Shown: positions 1 through 8,005 of the stretch, piece by piece | Position numbering within the stretch: the first letter of the stretch is position 1 | Layout of the letters: the number at the start of each line of letters is the position of its first letter | NCBI GenBank assembly: GCA_949739465.1 | Contig: CATIYQ010000078.1 | Coordinates: forward strand, 1-19,528 | Source of the DNA: an uncultured Peptococcaceae bacterium | GTDB lineage: Bacteria > Bacillota > Dehalobacteriia > UBA4068 > JAAVYR01 | Reading direction: 5' to 3' | Length of the DNA stretch: 19,528 nucleotides | Translations under genes and position numbers: made by a program | The notes under the pieces: generated by a model | Databases searched by the model: none | Seen by the model: only the letters and a program-made list of their open reading frames with translations | Told to the model about the DNA's origin: nothing

Positions 1-690
1 AATGCCACAGAGGTGCGGGTGACTATTCCGGAAGGATTAACAGTAGAACAAACAGCAGAGGTTTTTGCGGAAAAGGGTTTAGTGGATAAAGACAAATTTA
101 TCGACTACACCTTAAACGGTGATTTTCCTTATGACTATTTGCCGCCTAAGGGTACGCCGGAGCGGCTGGAAGGGTTCTTATTTCCGGAAACTTATCAAAT
201 CTCCACTTCTTGGGACGAAGAGGATATTGTCAATATGCTCCTAAGACAGTTTGATAAAGTATTTACGGAAGAATGGCGGGAAAAAGCAGCGGCAGACGGC
301 AGAAGTATTTATGAAGTGGTAACGCTTGCCTCTATCGTGGAGCGGGAAGCGAAAGTTGCAGGGGACAGACCAATCATTGCAGGGGTGTTCTTAAACCGCT
401 TAGATATCGGTATGAAGCTGGAATCCTGCGCTACAGTGCAATATGCTTTGGGCGAAGTAAAGCCGGTGTTGCTCTATAAAGACTTGGAAATCGACTCTCC
501 CTATAACACTTACAAAAATCAGGGCTTAACGCCAACGCCTATTGCAGCGCCAGGAAGAGCCTCTTTGGAAGCGGCGTTGTATCCCACGGACAGCGACTAT
601 CTCTTCTTCTTGGCAAAGCCTGACGGCTCTCACTACTTCAGCAAAACATTGGCGGAACACAACGCTGCTAAAAATAAATATTTGAAATAA
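1..690 (+). CDS. mltG: Endolytic murein transglycosylase MltG (5'-truncated)
   Basis: This is the C-terminal part of MltG (YceG/YrrL family), a membrane-anchored lytic transglycosylase that cuts nascent glycan strands and is thought to release or terminate them. The frame is open from base 1 (N-A-T-E-V-R-V-T-I-P-E-G), so the internal GTG at 13 is not the start. The N-terminal cytoplasmic/membrane part and some of the LysM-like domain lie upstream of the window. The visible part includes an 'IPEG..VEQTAEVFAEKGLV' LysM-like segment and the catalytic segment 'ASIVEREA', whose Glu matches the essential MltG glutamate. The conserved 'AGVFLNRL..GMKLESCATVQYAL' and 'SPYNTYKNQGLTPTPIAAPG' follow. About 229 residues are visible of the usual 330-380. 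The next gene starts 25 bases after the stop, as in the B. subtilis yrrL-yrrM order. Confidence 0.95.
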   Translation, partial: NATEVRVTIPEGLTVEQTAEVFAEKGLVDKDKFIDYTLNGDFPYDYLPPKGTPERLEGFLFPETYQISTSWDEEDIVNMLLRQFDKVFTEEWREKAAADGRSIYEVVTLASIVEREAKVAGDRPIIAGVFLNRLDIGMKLESCATVQYALGEVKPVLLYKDLEIDSPYNTYKNQGLTPTPIAAPGRASLEAALYPTDSDYLFFLAKPDGSHYFSKTLAEHNAAKNKYLK

Positions 691-715
691 AAGAATATAG
701 AAGAAATAGAAAAAC

Positions 716-1369
716 ATGAGAAATGAAACAATAAGGTCCGCTATCATTCAATTGTTGCCTCAAATAGCCGTTGCATGTGAGAATGACCATGTAGCGCTTA
801 TTGACAGGGACAGTGTGGCGTTAATCGGACGGGAGTTAAAAGAGATTAACTGTAAGCGGCTTTTAGAGATTGGGTCAGGCTATGGCTATTCAGCTTTGTC
901 TTTCCTACAATTTATGTTGGAAAATGCAGGTGCAGAGACTCTTCATATTACCACCATAGAACGACTGCAATGCCGCTGGGAACGGACAAGAGATTATATT
1001 ATGCAGGCAGGGGCGAAGGATTGCATCTGTTGCGTGCTGGGAGAAGCACCGGAAGCCTTTTCTTACCTGGATAATACGCAAAAATGGGATTGTATTTTTA
1101 TGGACGCGGCTATGGGGCGATATGGTGATTTCTGGCTGCAGCTGAAAGATTCGCTCGGTCCTGATGGTATTTTTATTGCTGATAACATCAATCTTCACGG
1201 CGTGCTGGACCAGCCAATTGCAGCGTTGCCGCGCCGTCATCGTACTATGGCAAAACGATTGAAAGAATTTTTGCAAATGTTAGAATGTGATGAAGTCTGG
1301 CAATATGAGCGTTATGATTACGGGGAAGGGCTGCTTGTTATCAGACGGCGGAAACAAGAGAAACTGTAA
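716..1369 (+). CDS. trmR: SAM-dependent O-methyltransferase, TrmR (YrrM)-like tRNA 5-hydroxyuridine methyltransferase
   Basis: This is a class I SAM methyltransferase of the small O-methyltransferase family (COG4122), 217 residues, typical length. Motif I is 'LLEIGSGYGYSALSF' (about residues 49-63). The acidic motif is 'WDCIFMDAAMGRYGDFW' (Asp near 130), followed by 'IFIADNINLHG', which corresponds to the family's 'IVVDNV..G' strand. In B. subtilis the homologue YrrM (TrmR) methylates 5-hydroxyuridine at tRNA position 34 to give mo5U. The position directly after mltG and before a U32 gene matches the B. subtilis cluster, so this role is inferred from family plus context. The ribosome binding site is weak (purine-rich AGAAATAGAAAA only). 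A generic small-molecule O-methyltransferase is the alternative. Confidence 0.8.
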   Translation: MRNETIRSAIIQLLPQIAVACENDHVALIDRDSVALIGRELKEINCKRLLEIGSGYGYSALSFLQFMLENAGAETLHITTIERLQCRWERTRDYIMQAGAKDCICCVLGEAPEAFSYLDNTQKWDCIFMDAAMGRYGDFWLQLKDSLGPDGIFIADNINLHGVLDQPIAALPRRHRTMAKRLKEFLQMLECDEVWQYERYDYGEGLLVIRRRKQEKL

Positions 1370-1386
1370 GAGGGTAGAACAGCATT

Positions 1387-2616
1387 ATGATGAAGAAACC
1401 GGAATTATTAGCGCCGGCAGGAAATCTGGAAAAGTTAAAGTTTGCCATTGTTTATGGGGCAGACGCTGTTTATTTGGGCGGTGAAGCCTTCGGACTCCGG
1501 GCTGGAGCAGGCAATTTTTCTTTTGACGATATGGCGGAGGGCATTGCTTTTGCTCATGAACGGGGCAGGAAGGTTTATGTAACGGTGAATATTTTTGCGC
1601 ATAACAAGGATTTGGCAGCGCTGCCTGATTATTTGCGGAAGGTGGCTGAACTTGGCGCGGACGCTATTTTAGTATCTGACCCGGGGGTATTTCAAATTGC
1701 CCGTGAGGTTGTGCCAAATCTCTCTATTCATATTAGCACCCAAGCCAATAACACCAACTGGCAAACAGCGATGTTTTGGCAAAAGCTGGGAGCGGAACGG
1801 ATTGTATTGGCGAGGGAATTATCCCTGGCTGAGGTGGGGGAAATCACTGAAACGTGCAGGAAGAGCGGCATGGAGACTGAAATGTTTGTCCACGGTGCTA
1901 TGTGCATTTCTTATTCGGGGCGATGCTTACTCAGCAATTTCATGGTGGGACGAGACGCTAACCAAGGAGACTGCGCTCACGCTTGTCGTTGGCGGTACCG
2001 TATCCAGGAGGAAAAACGGGACGGCGAATATATGGAGATAGAAGAGGACGGTCGCGGCGCATATATTATGAATAGCAAGGATTTGTGCCTGTTACCTCAT
2101 TTGCCGGAAATTATTGCTGCTGGGGTGGACAGCCTGAAAATAGAGGGTAGAATGAAAAGTCCTTATTATGTGGCGAACACTGTGCGGATTTATCGGGCGG
2201 CAATCGACGCTTATTGTGCAGCCCCTGAAAGCTATCAGTGTGACCCTGCCTGGCAGGAGGAGTTGACAAAGGTGAGTCATCGGGATTATACGGACGGCTT
2301 TGCGCTGGGGAAACCTAAGGCAGACGCCCACCGTTATGAAGATGGCGGTTATTTGCGGAACTATTCTTTTGTGGGCTTAGTGCGAGGGCAGGATGAGGAA
2401 TATATCTGGGTAGAGCAGCGACATAAAATCTGTCTGGAGGATACACTGGAGATGATAACGCCTACCGGCGAGGTATATGAATGGCAAGTAAAAGGGCTGG
2501 TGGATAAGGATAAAAATTCCATTGAATCCACGCCTCATGCCCAAATGCTATATGGTATTCCCTGGCAGGGCAGCATACCTGCTTGGTCTATTTTGCGACA
2601 GAAGGAAATAAAATGA
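1387..2616 (+). CDS. trhP: U32 family protein, TrhP/YrrO-like tRNA U34 hydroxylation enzyme
   Basis: This 409-residue protein belongs to peptidase family U32. Its N-terminus is the family's hallmark 'PELLAPAGNLEKLKFAIVYGADAVYLGG'. The diagnostic U32 block 'MEMFVHGAMC'-like is present as 'TEMFVHGAMCISYSGRCLLSN', with cysteines at about 173, 180, 196 and 200 that could ligate an Fe-S cluster. 'DSLKIEGRMKSPYYVA' (after residue 240) and a C-terminal beta-barrel-like tail complete the family layout. Known members TrhP (E. coli YegQ) and B. subtilis YrrN/YrrO make 5-hydroxyuridine in tRNA; peptidase activity is doubtful for this branch. B. subtilis has two tandem U32 genes, whereas only one full-length gene is present here. 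It starts 17 bases after the methyltransferase stop, so co-transcription is likely. ATG codons at 1387 and 1390 are both possible. Confidence 0.88.
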   Translation: MMKKPELLAPAGNLEKLKFAIVYGADAVYLGGEAFGLRAGAGNFSFDDMAEGIAFAHERGRKVYVTVNIFAHNKDLAALPDYLRKVAELGADAILVSDPGVFQIAREVVPNLSIHISTQANNTNWQTAMFWQKLGAERIVLARELSLAEVGEITETCRKSGMETEMFVHGAMCISYSGRCLLSNFMVGRDANQGDCAHACRWRYRIQEEKRDGEYMEIEEDGRGAYIMNSKDLCLLPHLPEIIAAGVDSLKIEGRMKSPYYVANTVRIYRAAIDAYCAAPESYQCDPAWQEELTKVSHRDYTDGFALGKPKADAHRYEDGGYLRNYSFVGLVRGQDEEYIWVEQRHKICLEDTLEMITPTGEVYEWQVKGLVDKDKNSIESTPHAQMLYGIPWQGSIPAWSILRQKEIK

Positions 2617-2639
2617 TGTAAGAGAAGTAAGGAGAAATC

Positions 2640-2894
2640 ATGACAGATATCAAAGAAGCGTTAAAATTAGCGGGGGATAACGGCGTGCGTGTTCGTGTCA
2701 ACCCTGGCAATATTGATTTATTAAATAAATTATTGGAAGGCTATGACAATCATTGTATGGTGACGACGTTAGATGCCCAAAGGGGAGACCTTGTGGTATG
2801 GTCTACTTCAGACACCAAGCACGGTGTTATTAAAGTATTAAAAGAGATGCCATTTTTTGTAAAATTTTGCCCGGAAAACGACAGTTTACAATAG
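2640..2894 (+). CDS. Small DUF4911-like protein
   Basis: This is an 84-residue soluble protein with a clear AAGGAGA ribosome binding site five bases before the ATG, 23 bases after the U32 gene. The core reads 'VRVNPGNIDLLNKLLEGYDNHCMVTTLDAQRGDLVVWSTSDTKHGVIKVLKEM'. From memory this matches the layout of the DUF4911 family, a short alpha/beta domain found in Bacillota next to cell-wall and tRNA genes. No catalytic motif is visible and no function is known. Its placement at the end of the mltG-trmR-trhP run suggests co-expression with translation or cell-wall genes. The family assignment has not been checked by a profile search. Confidence 0.7.
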   Translation: MTDIKEALKLAGDNGVRVRVNPGNIDLLNKLLEGYDNHCMVTTLDAQRGDLVVWSTSDTKHGVIKVLKEMPFFVKFCPENDSLQ

Positions 2895-2911
2895 TGGTTT
2901 GGGGGCAAAAT

Positions 2912-2940
2912 TTGAAATTTTCCAAAAAAGTGGTTATAAT
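2912..2940 (+). promoter_or_regulatory. Sigma-A-type promoter for the lipoprotein gene
   Basis: A TTGAAA -35 (2912-2917) and a perfect TATAAT -10 (2935-2940) are separated by 17 bases. The lipoprotein start lies about 68 bases downstream of the -10. This makes 3008-4453 an independent transcription unit from the upstream housekeeping run. Confidence 0.75.
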
Positions 2941-3007
2941 GAGATTGCTATGGAGACATCGCAATGGTGTTATAGTAAAATAAAACAGATAAAAAGGGGT
3001 GAAATCA

Positions 3008-4453
3008 ATGAATAAAAGAGTGTTAAAGGTATTATGCCTTAGTCTTGCTCTCTTATTTTCATTGAGCATTTTTGCTGGTTGCTCCAGAGAAGAAATTGGT
3101 TTTTATACCATGATGAAATCGGAAGCAACAATGAAAGGCAGTGTGGAAGTTTCTTCTACTATCAATTTGGAAATTACTTCCGCCAATCCAGAATGGCAAG
3201 AAATGGTTGGTCCTGAAATTGCCAAAGGTTTAACTGGGATGCAAATCATCGTAACCGAAAAAGCAAATTTGGACGAAATGTCTGAAGAAATGAATGTAGT
3301 GGTGCGTATCGGTAATAAAGAAACCAATATCGGTACGGTGAAATTGGTAGACGGGATTTTCTATTTTAACAGCAAGGATATGTTGAAAGCGGTAAAGAAT
3401 ATTCTGCCGGTGGAAACTTATAACGCTGTGGAAAAAGCAACCCAGGGAAAAGAATGGATTGCTGTTGATATGATGAAGTTTCCCAATCCATTAACAGGAA
3501 ATTATGTGGAAACCAGCCATACGATTATGGCTACTTATTTTGATTTCATGGACACGTTCTTTTTAAGCGGCTATCGCGGTTATAGCACCGGTCTGGTAGA
3601 AAAAGTAGGTAACGGTTACCGCTTGACCATGACCGACCAAGACTTGTCCAACTTTATTCGCAGCGTCGGATTATACAGCGTTGCCAATGTAAAAGACGTC
3701 GGCGCAGCCTTGAAATCTTTCCTCAATAAGACCAGCGATGAAGGGAAAGAATTGTTGTTTGGTACGGTTGATATCACTGCTGCTGATGTCGATGCGTTTG
3801 TTCAGGAAATTATTGATAATAAAGGAGAATACAACGGCGCTATTAACGAAGTTGCTGATTTATTTGATACGGATTTCTTACCGCTTATCAAAGGCAGCAA
3901 ATACGTGCATACCATCGAAGGAACGGACGCAGGCTATTTAGACTCTGTAGAATTTGTCTTGAATATCAACGATGAATACGGCGATAATGTGATTCGTTTC
4001 TTGGTAAATGGCGCAACAAGTACCAAGCCGGTATCTAAAGTGACTGTTACCGCGCCCCAAGATGTTATTCGTTGGGAAGATATGAAGAAAGATATGCCCT
4101 CCAGCAAAGGCATTCGCATTTTCAATGATAAGAGCTATGTGATGGATGAAAAGATTGAATTAGCAGTGATTTCCATTCCCCAAGAACACAAATTCGGTTT
4201 TATGTCTGATTTCTTGGAAAAGGATGGCTCCCGGTATTATCCGTTGCGTCAGATAGGCGAAGTGTTGGGGCATGAAGTTGGCTGGAGTGATGCTGGACAG
4301 ACCGCTTATGTGGTAAACGGGGAAGGCGCGCGGGTAAGTTTCACCGGCATTGAAAAAGACGGTACAACGTTTATTAAGATTCGTGATTTTGAAAAAATCG
4401 GTTACACCGTAGAATGGGATAATGCCAGTCAAAGCATGTATATTTATCGTTAA
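3008..4453 (+). CDS. Secreted lipoprotein with C-terminal stalk (copper amine oxidase N-like) domain
   Basis: This 481-residue protein begins with a lipoprotein signal: basic MNKR, a hydrophobic stretch, then 'SIFAGC' with the lipid-modified Cys at residue 25. The ATG at 3008 is preferred because AGGGGTG sits six bases before it; a GTG at 2999 overlaps that ribosome binding site. The central 350 residues look like extracellular alpha/beta sequence with no motif I recognise. The last 75 or so residues ('YYPLRQIGEVLGHEVGW...AYVV...FIKIRDFEKIGYTVEWD') match the copper-amine-oxidase N-terminal-like 'stalk' domain, which in Bacillota is a small surface/scaffold module and does not itself indicate copper chemistry. 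The gene is flanked by its own promoter and terminator, so it is probably monocistronic. Ligand and function are unknown. Confidence 0.85.
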   Translation: MNKRVLKVLCLSLALLFSLSIFAGCSREEIGFYTMMKSEATMKGSVEVSSTINLEITSANPEWQEMVGPEIAKGLTGMQIIVTEKANLDEMSEEMNVVVRIGNKETNIGTVKLVDGIFYFNSKDMLKAVKNILPVETYNAVEKATQGKEWIAVDMMKFPNPLTGNYVETSHTIMATYFDFMDTFFLSGYRGYSTGLVEKVGNGYRLTMTDQDLSNFIRSVGLYSVANVKDVGAALKSFLNKTSDEGKELLFGTVDITAADVDAFVQEIIDNKGEYNGAINEVADLFDTDFLPLIKGSKYVHTIEGTDAGYLDSVEFVLNINDEYGDNVIRFLVNGATSTKPVSKVTVTAPQDVIRWEDMKKDMPSSKGIRIFNDKSYVMDEKIELAVISIPQEHKFGFMSDFLEKDGSRYYPLRQIGEVLGHEVGWSDAGQTAYVVNGEGARVSFTGIEKDGTTFIKIRDFEKIGYTVEWDNASQSMYIYR

Positions 4454-4472
4454 ATTGCAGAATAGTGAAATC

Positions 4473-4511
4473 AAAAGCAGGCGCGCCATGAAAATGGACG
4501 TACCTGCTTTT
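4473..4511 (+). terminator. Rho-independent terminator after the lipoprotein gene
   Basis: AAAAGCAGG (4473-4481) pairs perfectly with CCTGCTTTT (4503-4511). An inner stem CCAT/ATGG closes on a GAAA tetraloop, and the strand continues with a T-rich tail (TTTTCTTTCTT). It lies 20 bases after the stop codon. Confidence 0.85.
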
Positions 4512-4523
4512 CTTTCTTGAGAG

Positions 4524-4553
4524 ATGACAGCAAAAGCAAAAATGTGCTAAAAT
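4524..4553 (+). promoter_or_regulatory. Extended -10 promoter for the 4598-8005 operon
   Basis: ATGACA (4524-4529) stands 18 bases from TAAAAT (4548-4553), and a TGC triplet directly precedes the -10 (extended -10). Each hexamer matches consensus at five of six bases. It follows the lipoprotein terminator and precedes the Arg/Gly-rich membrane protein gene. Confidence 0.55.
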
Positions 4554-4597
4554 AAGGAACGATAGCTTTTCACTGAAGAAAGGAAGTGTCATCGGTC

Positions 4598-5524
4598 ATG
4601 GGCAGAAGAGGTGGCGGTAGAAGTTTTGGCGGTCGTTCCGGCGGGGGACGTAGCCGTCCTAGCCATACCCATACGCCAAGGGTAACGCGTGCGGGATATC
4701 GCCCTTATCGTCATATTATCCGAGGGCGCAATTCTGTTCCTTCCGGTGGGGGAAGTGCCGGAATCATTTGGATTTTGCTGGCTTTTTTGTTGGCAGGAGT
4801 CTTCTCTTTTTTTACCATAAGTGGCAATATGATACCTGATGTGGCAAGCACCGTAGACCGTACGCCTCTGGTGGGGCAAGTCAATGAAACAGGTTGGTAT
4901 GAGGATAACTTGGATTGGGTTATTTATCCCCAGGTTCTGACTGACGGGTTAGTCCATTTTTATGAAAAGACCGGCGTGCAGCCTTATCTGCTTTTAACTG
5001 CCTATGACCCTTCCTATTGGCAGGGCGATGAGATTGACGTTCAAGCGGTGGAGTCTTACTTAAACGATTATTATGAAAGTCATTTTACTGATGAAGCCCA
5101 TATTATCTTTGCCTACTTTGCCAGTGCGGATGACAGCATTACTGAAATGGAGGGGCATTTTTATTATCTCTGCGGCTATGCAGCGGATAAGATTATGGAC
5201 GAAGAAGCCCTTGACATTTTCTGGACCTATTTAGAGCATTATTATCGGAATACTTCTGACAACCTGGAACAGATGATTAGCCATACCTTTTCTCATACAG
5301 CAGATGTGATTATGGGTTCTGCTGCGTCTACCGGGGAATGGCAGCTAAAAGAGTATAGCGGTTTGCTATTGCTGATTCCTGTGGTTATTCTTGTTGGGCT
5401 ATGCTGTCTAATTTTACTGGCTCACGCTATCGGCAAGCGGGAGCAAAAGTCCATAGCAGAAATAGCCGAAGTCACAGAAACAAAAGAAACAGTTGCATCT
5501 ACCAATGAAGATGATAACCAATAA
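4598..5524 (+). CDS. Two-pass membrane protein with Arg/Gly-rich N-terminus and possible divergent TPM-like domain
   Basis: I do not firmly recognise this 308-residue protein. It has a cytoplasmic-looking Arg/Gly/Ser-rich tail (residues 1-50, 'GRRGGGRSFGGRSGGGR...'), a transmembrane helix at about 55-74 (IIWILLAFLLAGVFSFF), an exposed acidic and aromatic middle domain (about 90-245), a second helix at about 253-278 and a charged tail. The middle domain order 'LTDGLVHFYEKTGVQPYLLLT... YLNDYYESHFTDEAHIIFAYFA... YYLCGYAADKIMDEEALDIFWTYLEHYY' follows the strand/helix pattern of TPM-domain proteins (TLP18.3/Psb32/MOLO-1), but the match is weak and is my inference. The ATG at 4598 is chosen; a GTG at 4586 lies inside the AGGAAG ribosome binding site. 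Methionine aminopeptidase follows after 29 bases. Confidence 0.7.
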   Translation: MGRRGGGRSFGGRSGGGRSRPSHTHTPRVTRAGYRPYRHIIRGRNSVPSGGGSAGIIWILLAFLLAGVFSFFTISGNMIPDVASTVDRTPLVGQVNETGWYEDNLDWVIYPQVLTDGLVHFYEKTGVQPYLLLTAYDPSYWQGDEIDVQAVESYLNDYYESHFTDEAHIIFAYFASADDSITEMEGHFYYLCGYAADKIMDEEALDIFWTYLEHYYRNTSDNLEQMISHTFSHTADVIMGSAASTGEWQLKEYSGLLLLIPVVILVGLCCLILLAHAIGKREQKSIAEIAEVTETKETVASTNEDDNQ

Positions 5525-5553
5525 AATATTCCAAAAGAAATGAAGGCGTAAAT

Positions 5554-6318
5554 ATGATTATTAAGACAAAAGAAGAGTTAGAAGGATTGAAAGCTTCCGG
5601 CAGAGTGGTAGCTATCACTTTGCAGGAAATGGCAAGAGAATTAAAACCGGGGGTGACTACTGCTTATCTGGATAAAATTGCCGAACAGGTGCTTTCCTCT
5701 TACGGGGCGATTTCCGCGCCGAAAAGCGAATATGATTTTCCGGGGATTACCTGTATCAGCGTTAACGATGAAGTGGCGCATGGCATTCCCGGACCGCGGG
5801 AGTTGCAGCCGGGAGATTTGGTGAACTTAGACGTTTCTGCCTCGTTAAACGGTTTTTTTACCGACCATGGCATGACTTTTATGGTACCTCCGGCTGATAA
5901 GGTAGGGGAGAAGCTGCTCCTTGCTTCCCGTCGGGCGTTAAAGAAAGCAATCTCCGTTGCCATTGCTGGCAACAAAATCAATAATATCGGCTATGTGGTG
6001 GAGACGGAGGCAAAGGCTTTTGGTTTCACCACCATACGGAATTTATGCGGTCATGGGGTTGGTCGCGCTCTTCACGAAGAGCCTTCGGATATTCCCAATT
6101 ATTATGACCCTATGGATAAGCGTGTCCTCAAGGCGGGGACCGTTCTTGCTATCGAAACCTTTGTGGGGGAAAAAGAATACTTCGTTGAGGAAGAAGAAGA
6201 TGGCGGTTGGCTATTGAAAACGCCAAAGCGTACCAGAGCAGCTCAGTTTGAACATACCGTTGTCGTGACGGAGGGGAAGCCTATCATTGTGACTCAATTG
6301 GATGAAAAGATGAAATAA
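5554..6318 (+). CDS. map: Methionine aminopeptidase, type I
   Basis: This enzyme removes the initiator methionine from nascent proteins using a dinuclear metal centre. All five ligands of the pita-bread fold are visible: Asp93 ('VNLDVSA'), Asp104 ('FFTDHG'), His167 ('CGHGVGRALHEEP'), Glu201 ('AIETFV') and Glu233 ('QFEHTVVV'). The length of 254 residues is that of the type Ia enzyme, without an N-terminal zinc extension. It sits in the unit that begins at 4598 and is followed 14 bases later by a response regulator gene. That is unusual company, since map in Bacillota is often in the ribosomal protein/secY cluster; it may be a second copy. Confidence 0.96.
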   Translation: MIIKTKEELEGLKASGRVVAITLQEMARELKPGVTTAYLDKIAEQVLSSYGAISAPKSEYDFPGITCISVNDEVAHGIPGPRELQPGDLVNLDVSASLNGFFTDHGMTFMVPPADKVGEKLLLASRRALKKAISVAIAGNKINNIGYVVETEAKAFGFTTIRNLCGHGVGRALHEEPSDIPNYYDPMDKRVLKAGTVLAIETFVGEKEYFVEEEEDGGWLLKTPKRTRAAQFEHTVVVTEGKPIIVTQLDEKMK

Positions 6319-6332
6319 GGGGATTTTTCATC

Positions 6333-7010
6333 ATGAAATACCGTGTTTTCATTGTAGAAGATGATAAGGCAATCGCTGTCGCCGTCAAAGAACAGTGTGA
6401 AAATTGGGATTTAGCGGCAACCTGCGTAAGGGATTTTCATCAGGTTTTAGAGGAATTTACCGCTTTTGCGCCTCATCTGGTTTTGTTGGACATCGGGCTT
6501 CCTTGCTTTAACGGCTATCACTGGTGCAGTGAAATTCGTAAAATCTCCCAAGTCCCCATTATTTTTCTTTCCTCTGCCGCTGATAACTTAAATATTGTTA
6601 TGGCAATGAATATGGGCGGAGATGACTTTATTGCTAAGCCCTTTGACCAAAATGTGCTAATGGCAAAGATTCATGCGCTCTTACGACGGACATATGATTT
6701 TCATAGAGGAGAAACAGAAATCCTATCTTGTCGAGGCGCGACACTGGATACGGACGCCCATATCCTGCTTTATCAGGGGCAGCATGTGGAACTCTCTAAA
6801 AATGAATACAGAATTCTCCTGATTTTATTCCGGGCAAAAGGCAAGGTGGTGAGCCGCAGCCGTCTCATGGAGGGGCTGTGGCAGACAGACTGTTTTGTAG
6901 ATGATAATACGTTAACGGTGAATATGAACCGTTTGCGGAAACGGCTGACCGGTATCGGTCTGGATAATTTTATCACTACAAAATTCGGCGAGGGGTATAT
7001 GATTTCATGA
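6333..7010 (+). CDS. OmpR/PhoB-family response regulator, Bce-type
   Basis: This is a 225-residue two-domain regulator. The receiver domain has the acidic pair 'VEDD', the phospho-accepting Asp53 ('LVLLDIGLP'), and Lys102 ('FIAKPFD'). The C-terminal winged helix includes 'LSKNEYRILLILF...GKVVSRSRLMEGLW' and the recognition/wing region 'VDDNTLTVNMNRLRKRL...ITTKFGEGYMIS'. This sequence type matches BceR/GraR/VirR regulators of cell-envelope antibiotic response. The kinase start codon overlaps its stop (ATGA), so the two are translationally coupled. Its likely target is the array of ATGTAAG sites before the ABC transporter genes at 8005-8068 (inferred). Ribosome binding site AAGGGGA. Confidence 0.93.
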   Translation: MKYRVFIVEDDKAIAVAVKEQCENWDLAATCVRDFHQVLEEFTAFAPHLVLLDIGLPCFNGYHWCSEIRKISQVPIIFLSSAADNLNIVMAMNMGGDDFIAKPFDQNVLMAKIHALLRRTYDFHRGETEILSCRGATLDTDAHILLYQGQHVELSKNEYRILLILFRAKGKVVSRSRLMEGLWQTDCFVDDNTLTVNMNRLRKRLTGIGLDNFITTKFGEGYMIS

Positions 7011-8005
7011 AGAGACAGTTTTTTCTCGCTTATTGTAAAATGCGGCGCAAGGACGTGTTACGATTCTTTTGTTTTTGTATCATTTTTGCCGTTGTTTTTC
7101 TGCTTTACCGCTTGCCCTTTGACGCGGTGATTTATCCGACTCTTTTGTGCAGCGGCTTAGGACTGCTCTTTTTTCTGGCGGATTATCGTAAGGCATATGT
7201 GAAACACTGTCGGTTGGTGCAAATGCTGGATTTACCGGCGGAGGTGATGGATTGGTTCCCTGCGGTGGAAACCGTGAGTGAGGCGGACTATCAAGCTATT
7301 GTCAAGAAATTACGAAAAGATCAGGGGGAACTTGCCGCCAAATTAAACGGACAATATGAAGACTTAATGGATTATTACACCACTTGGGTGCATCAGATAA
7401 AAATGCCTATTGCCGCAATGGGGCTTTATTTGCAAGGAGAAGATACGACGTTTTCCCATAAAATAGCAAGGGAATTACAGCGCATTGAAGAATATGTGGA
7501 AATGGTCTTGGTTTATTTGCGGCTGGACGCGGATGATACAGATTATTTGTTGAAAGAATTGGATTTAGACAGTCTGGTACGGGGTGCGGTAAGAAAATTT
7601 TCCACCCAATTTATTCAAGGGAGAATCAGGCTGGACTATGCGCCAATAGAAGGAACTGTCATCAGTGATGAGAAGTGGTTAACCTTCGTCCTGGAGCAAG
7701 TGTTGTCCAACGCCTTGAAATATACTCCTGAGGGCGGCGTTATCCGTATTTATCTGACTGCGCCGAAAACGCTGTGTGTCACGGATACAGGCATGGGCAT
7801 TGCAGAGGAGGATTTACCCCGGGTATTTGCAAAAGGCTATACGGGCTACAACGGCAGAAAAGACAAACGGGCAAGCGGCATTGGGCTTTATTTGTGTCGG
7901 GAGATTTGCCATAACCTGGGACACAATATTCGTATCTCCTCTGTATTGGGCGAGGGGACTACAGTGGAGATTGATTTGCAACAAGGGCATGTAACAGTAG
8001 AATAA
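7007..8005 (+). CDS. Intramembrane-sensing histidine kinase, BceS/GraS-type
   Basis: This 332-residue kinase has two N-terminal membrane helices (about 17-38 and 41-59) joined by only a few residues. The lack of an extracellular sensor domain is the hallmark of intramembrane-sensing kinases, which read the state of a partner BceAB transporter. The phospho-accepting His is at about 129 in 'TTWVHQIKMPIAAM', the usual 'HxIK.P' form of this family. The ATPase domain has the N box 'VLEQVLSNALKYT', G1 'VTDTGMGIAEEDLPRVF' and G2 'SGIGLYLCREI'. It overlaps the response regulator by four bases and precedes the ABC genes by 111 bases. Confidence 0.94.
   Translation: MKRQFFLAYCKMRRKDVLRFFCFCIIFAVVFLLYRLPFDAVIYPTLLCSGLGLLFFLADYRKAYVKHCRLVQMLDLPAEVMDWFPAVETVSEADYQAIVKKLRKDQGELAAKLNGQYEDLMDYYTTWVHQIKMPIAAMGLYLQGEDTTFSHKIARELQRIEEYVEMVLVYLRLDADDTDYLLKELDLDSLVRGAVRKFSTQFIQGRIRLDYAPIEGTVISDEKWLTFVLEQVLSNALKYTPEGGVIRIYLTAPKTLCVTDTGMGIAEEDLPRVFAKGYTGYNGRKDKRASGIGLYLCREICHNLGHNIRISSVLGEGTTVEIDLQQGHVTVE

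Noticed and set aside
905..1276. A 123-codon minus-strand frame
   Set aside because: Antisense to the methyltransferase gene; low-complexity His/Cys-rich translation typical of a shadow frame.
2943..2965. ATTGC/GCAAT inverted repeat downstream of the lipoprotein promoter
   Set aside because: Only five bases with a 12-base loop; expected by chance and not supported by anything else.
2999..3007. GTG as an earlier start for the lipoprotein gene
   Set aside because: The GTG is part of the AGGGGTG ribosome binding site for the ATG at 3008, which gives a standard lipoprotein signal.
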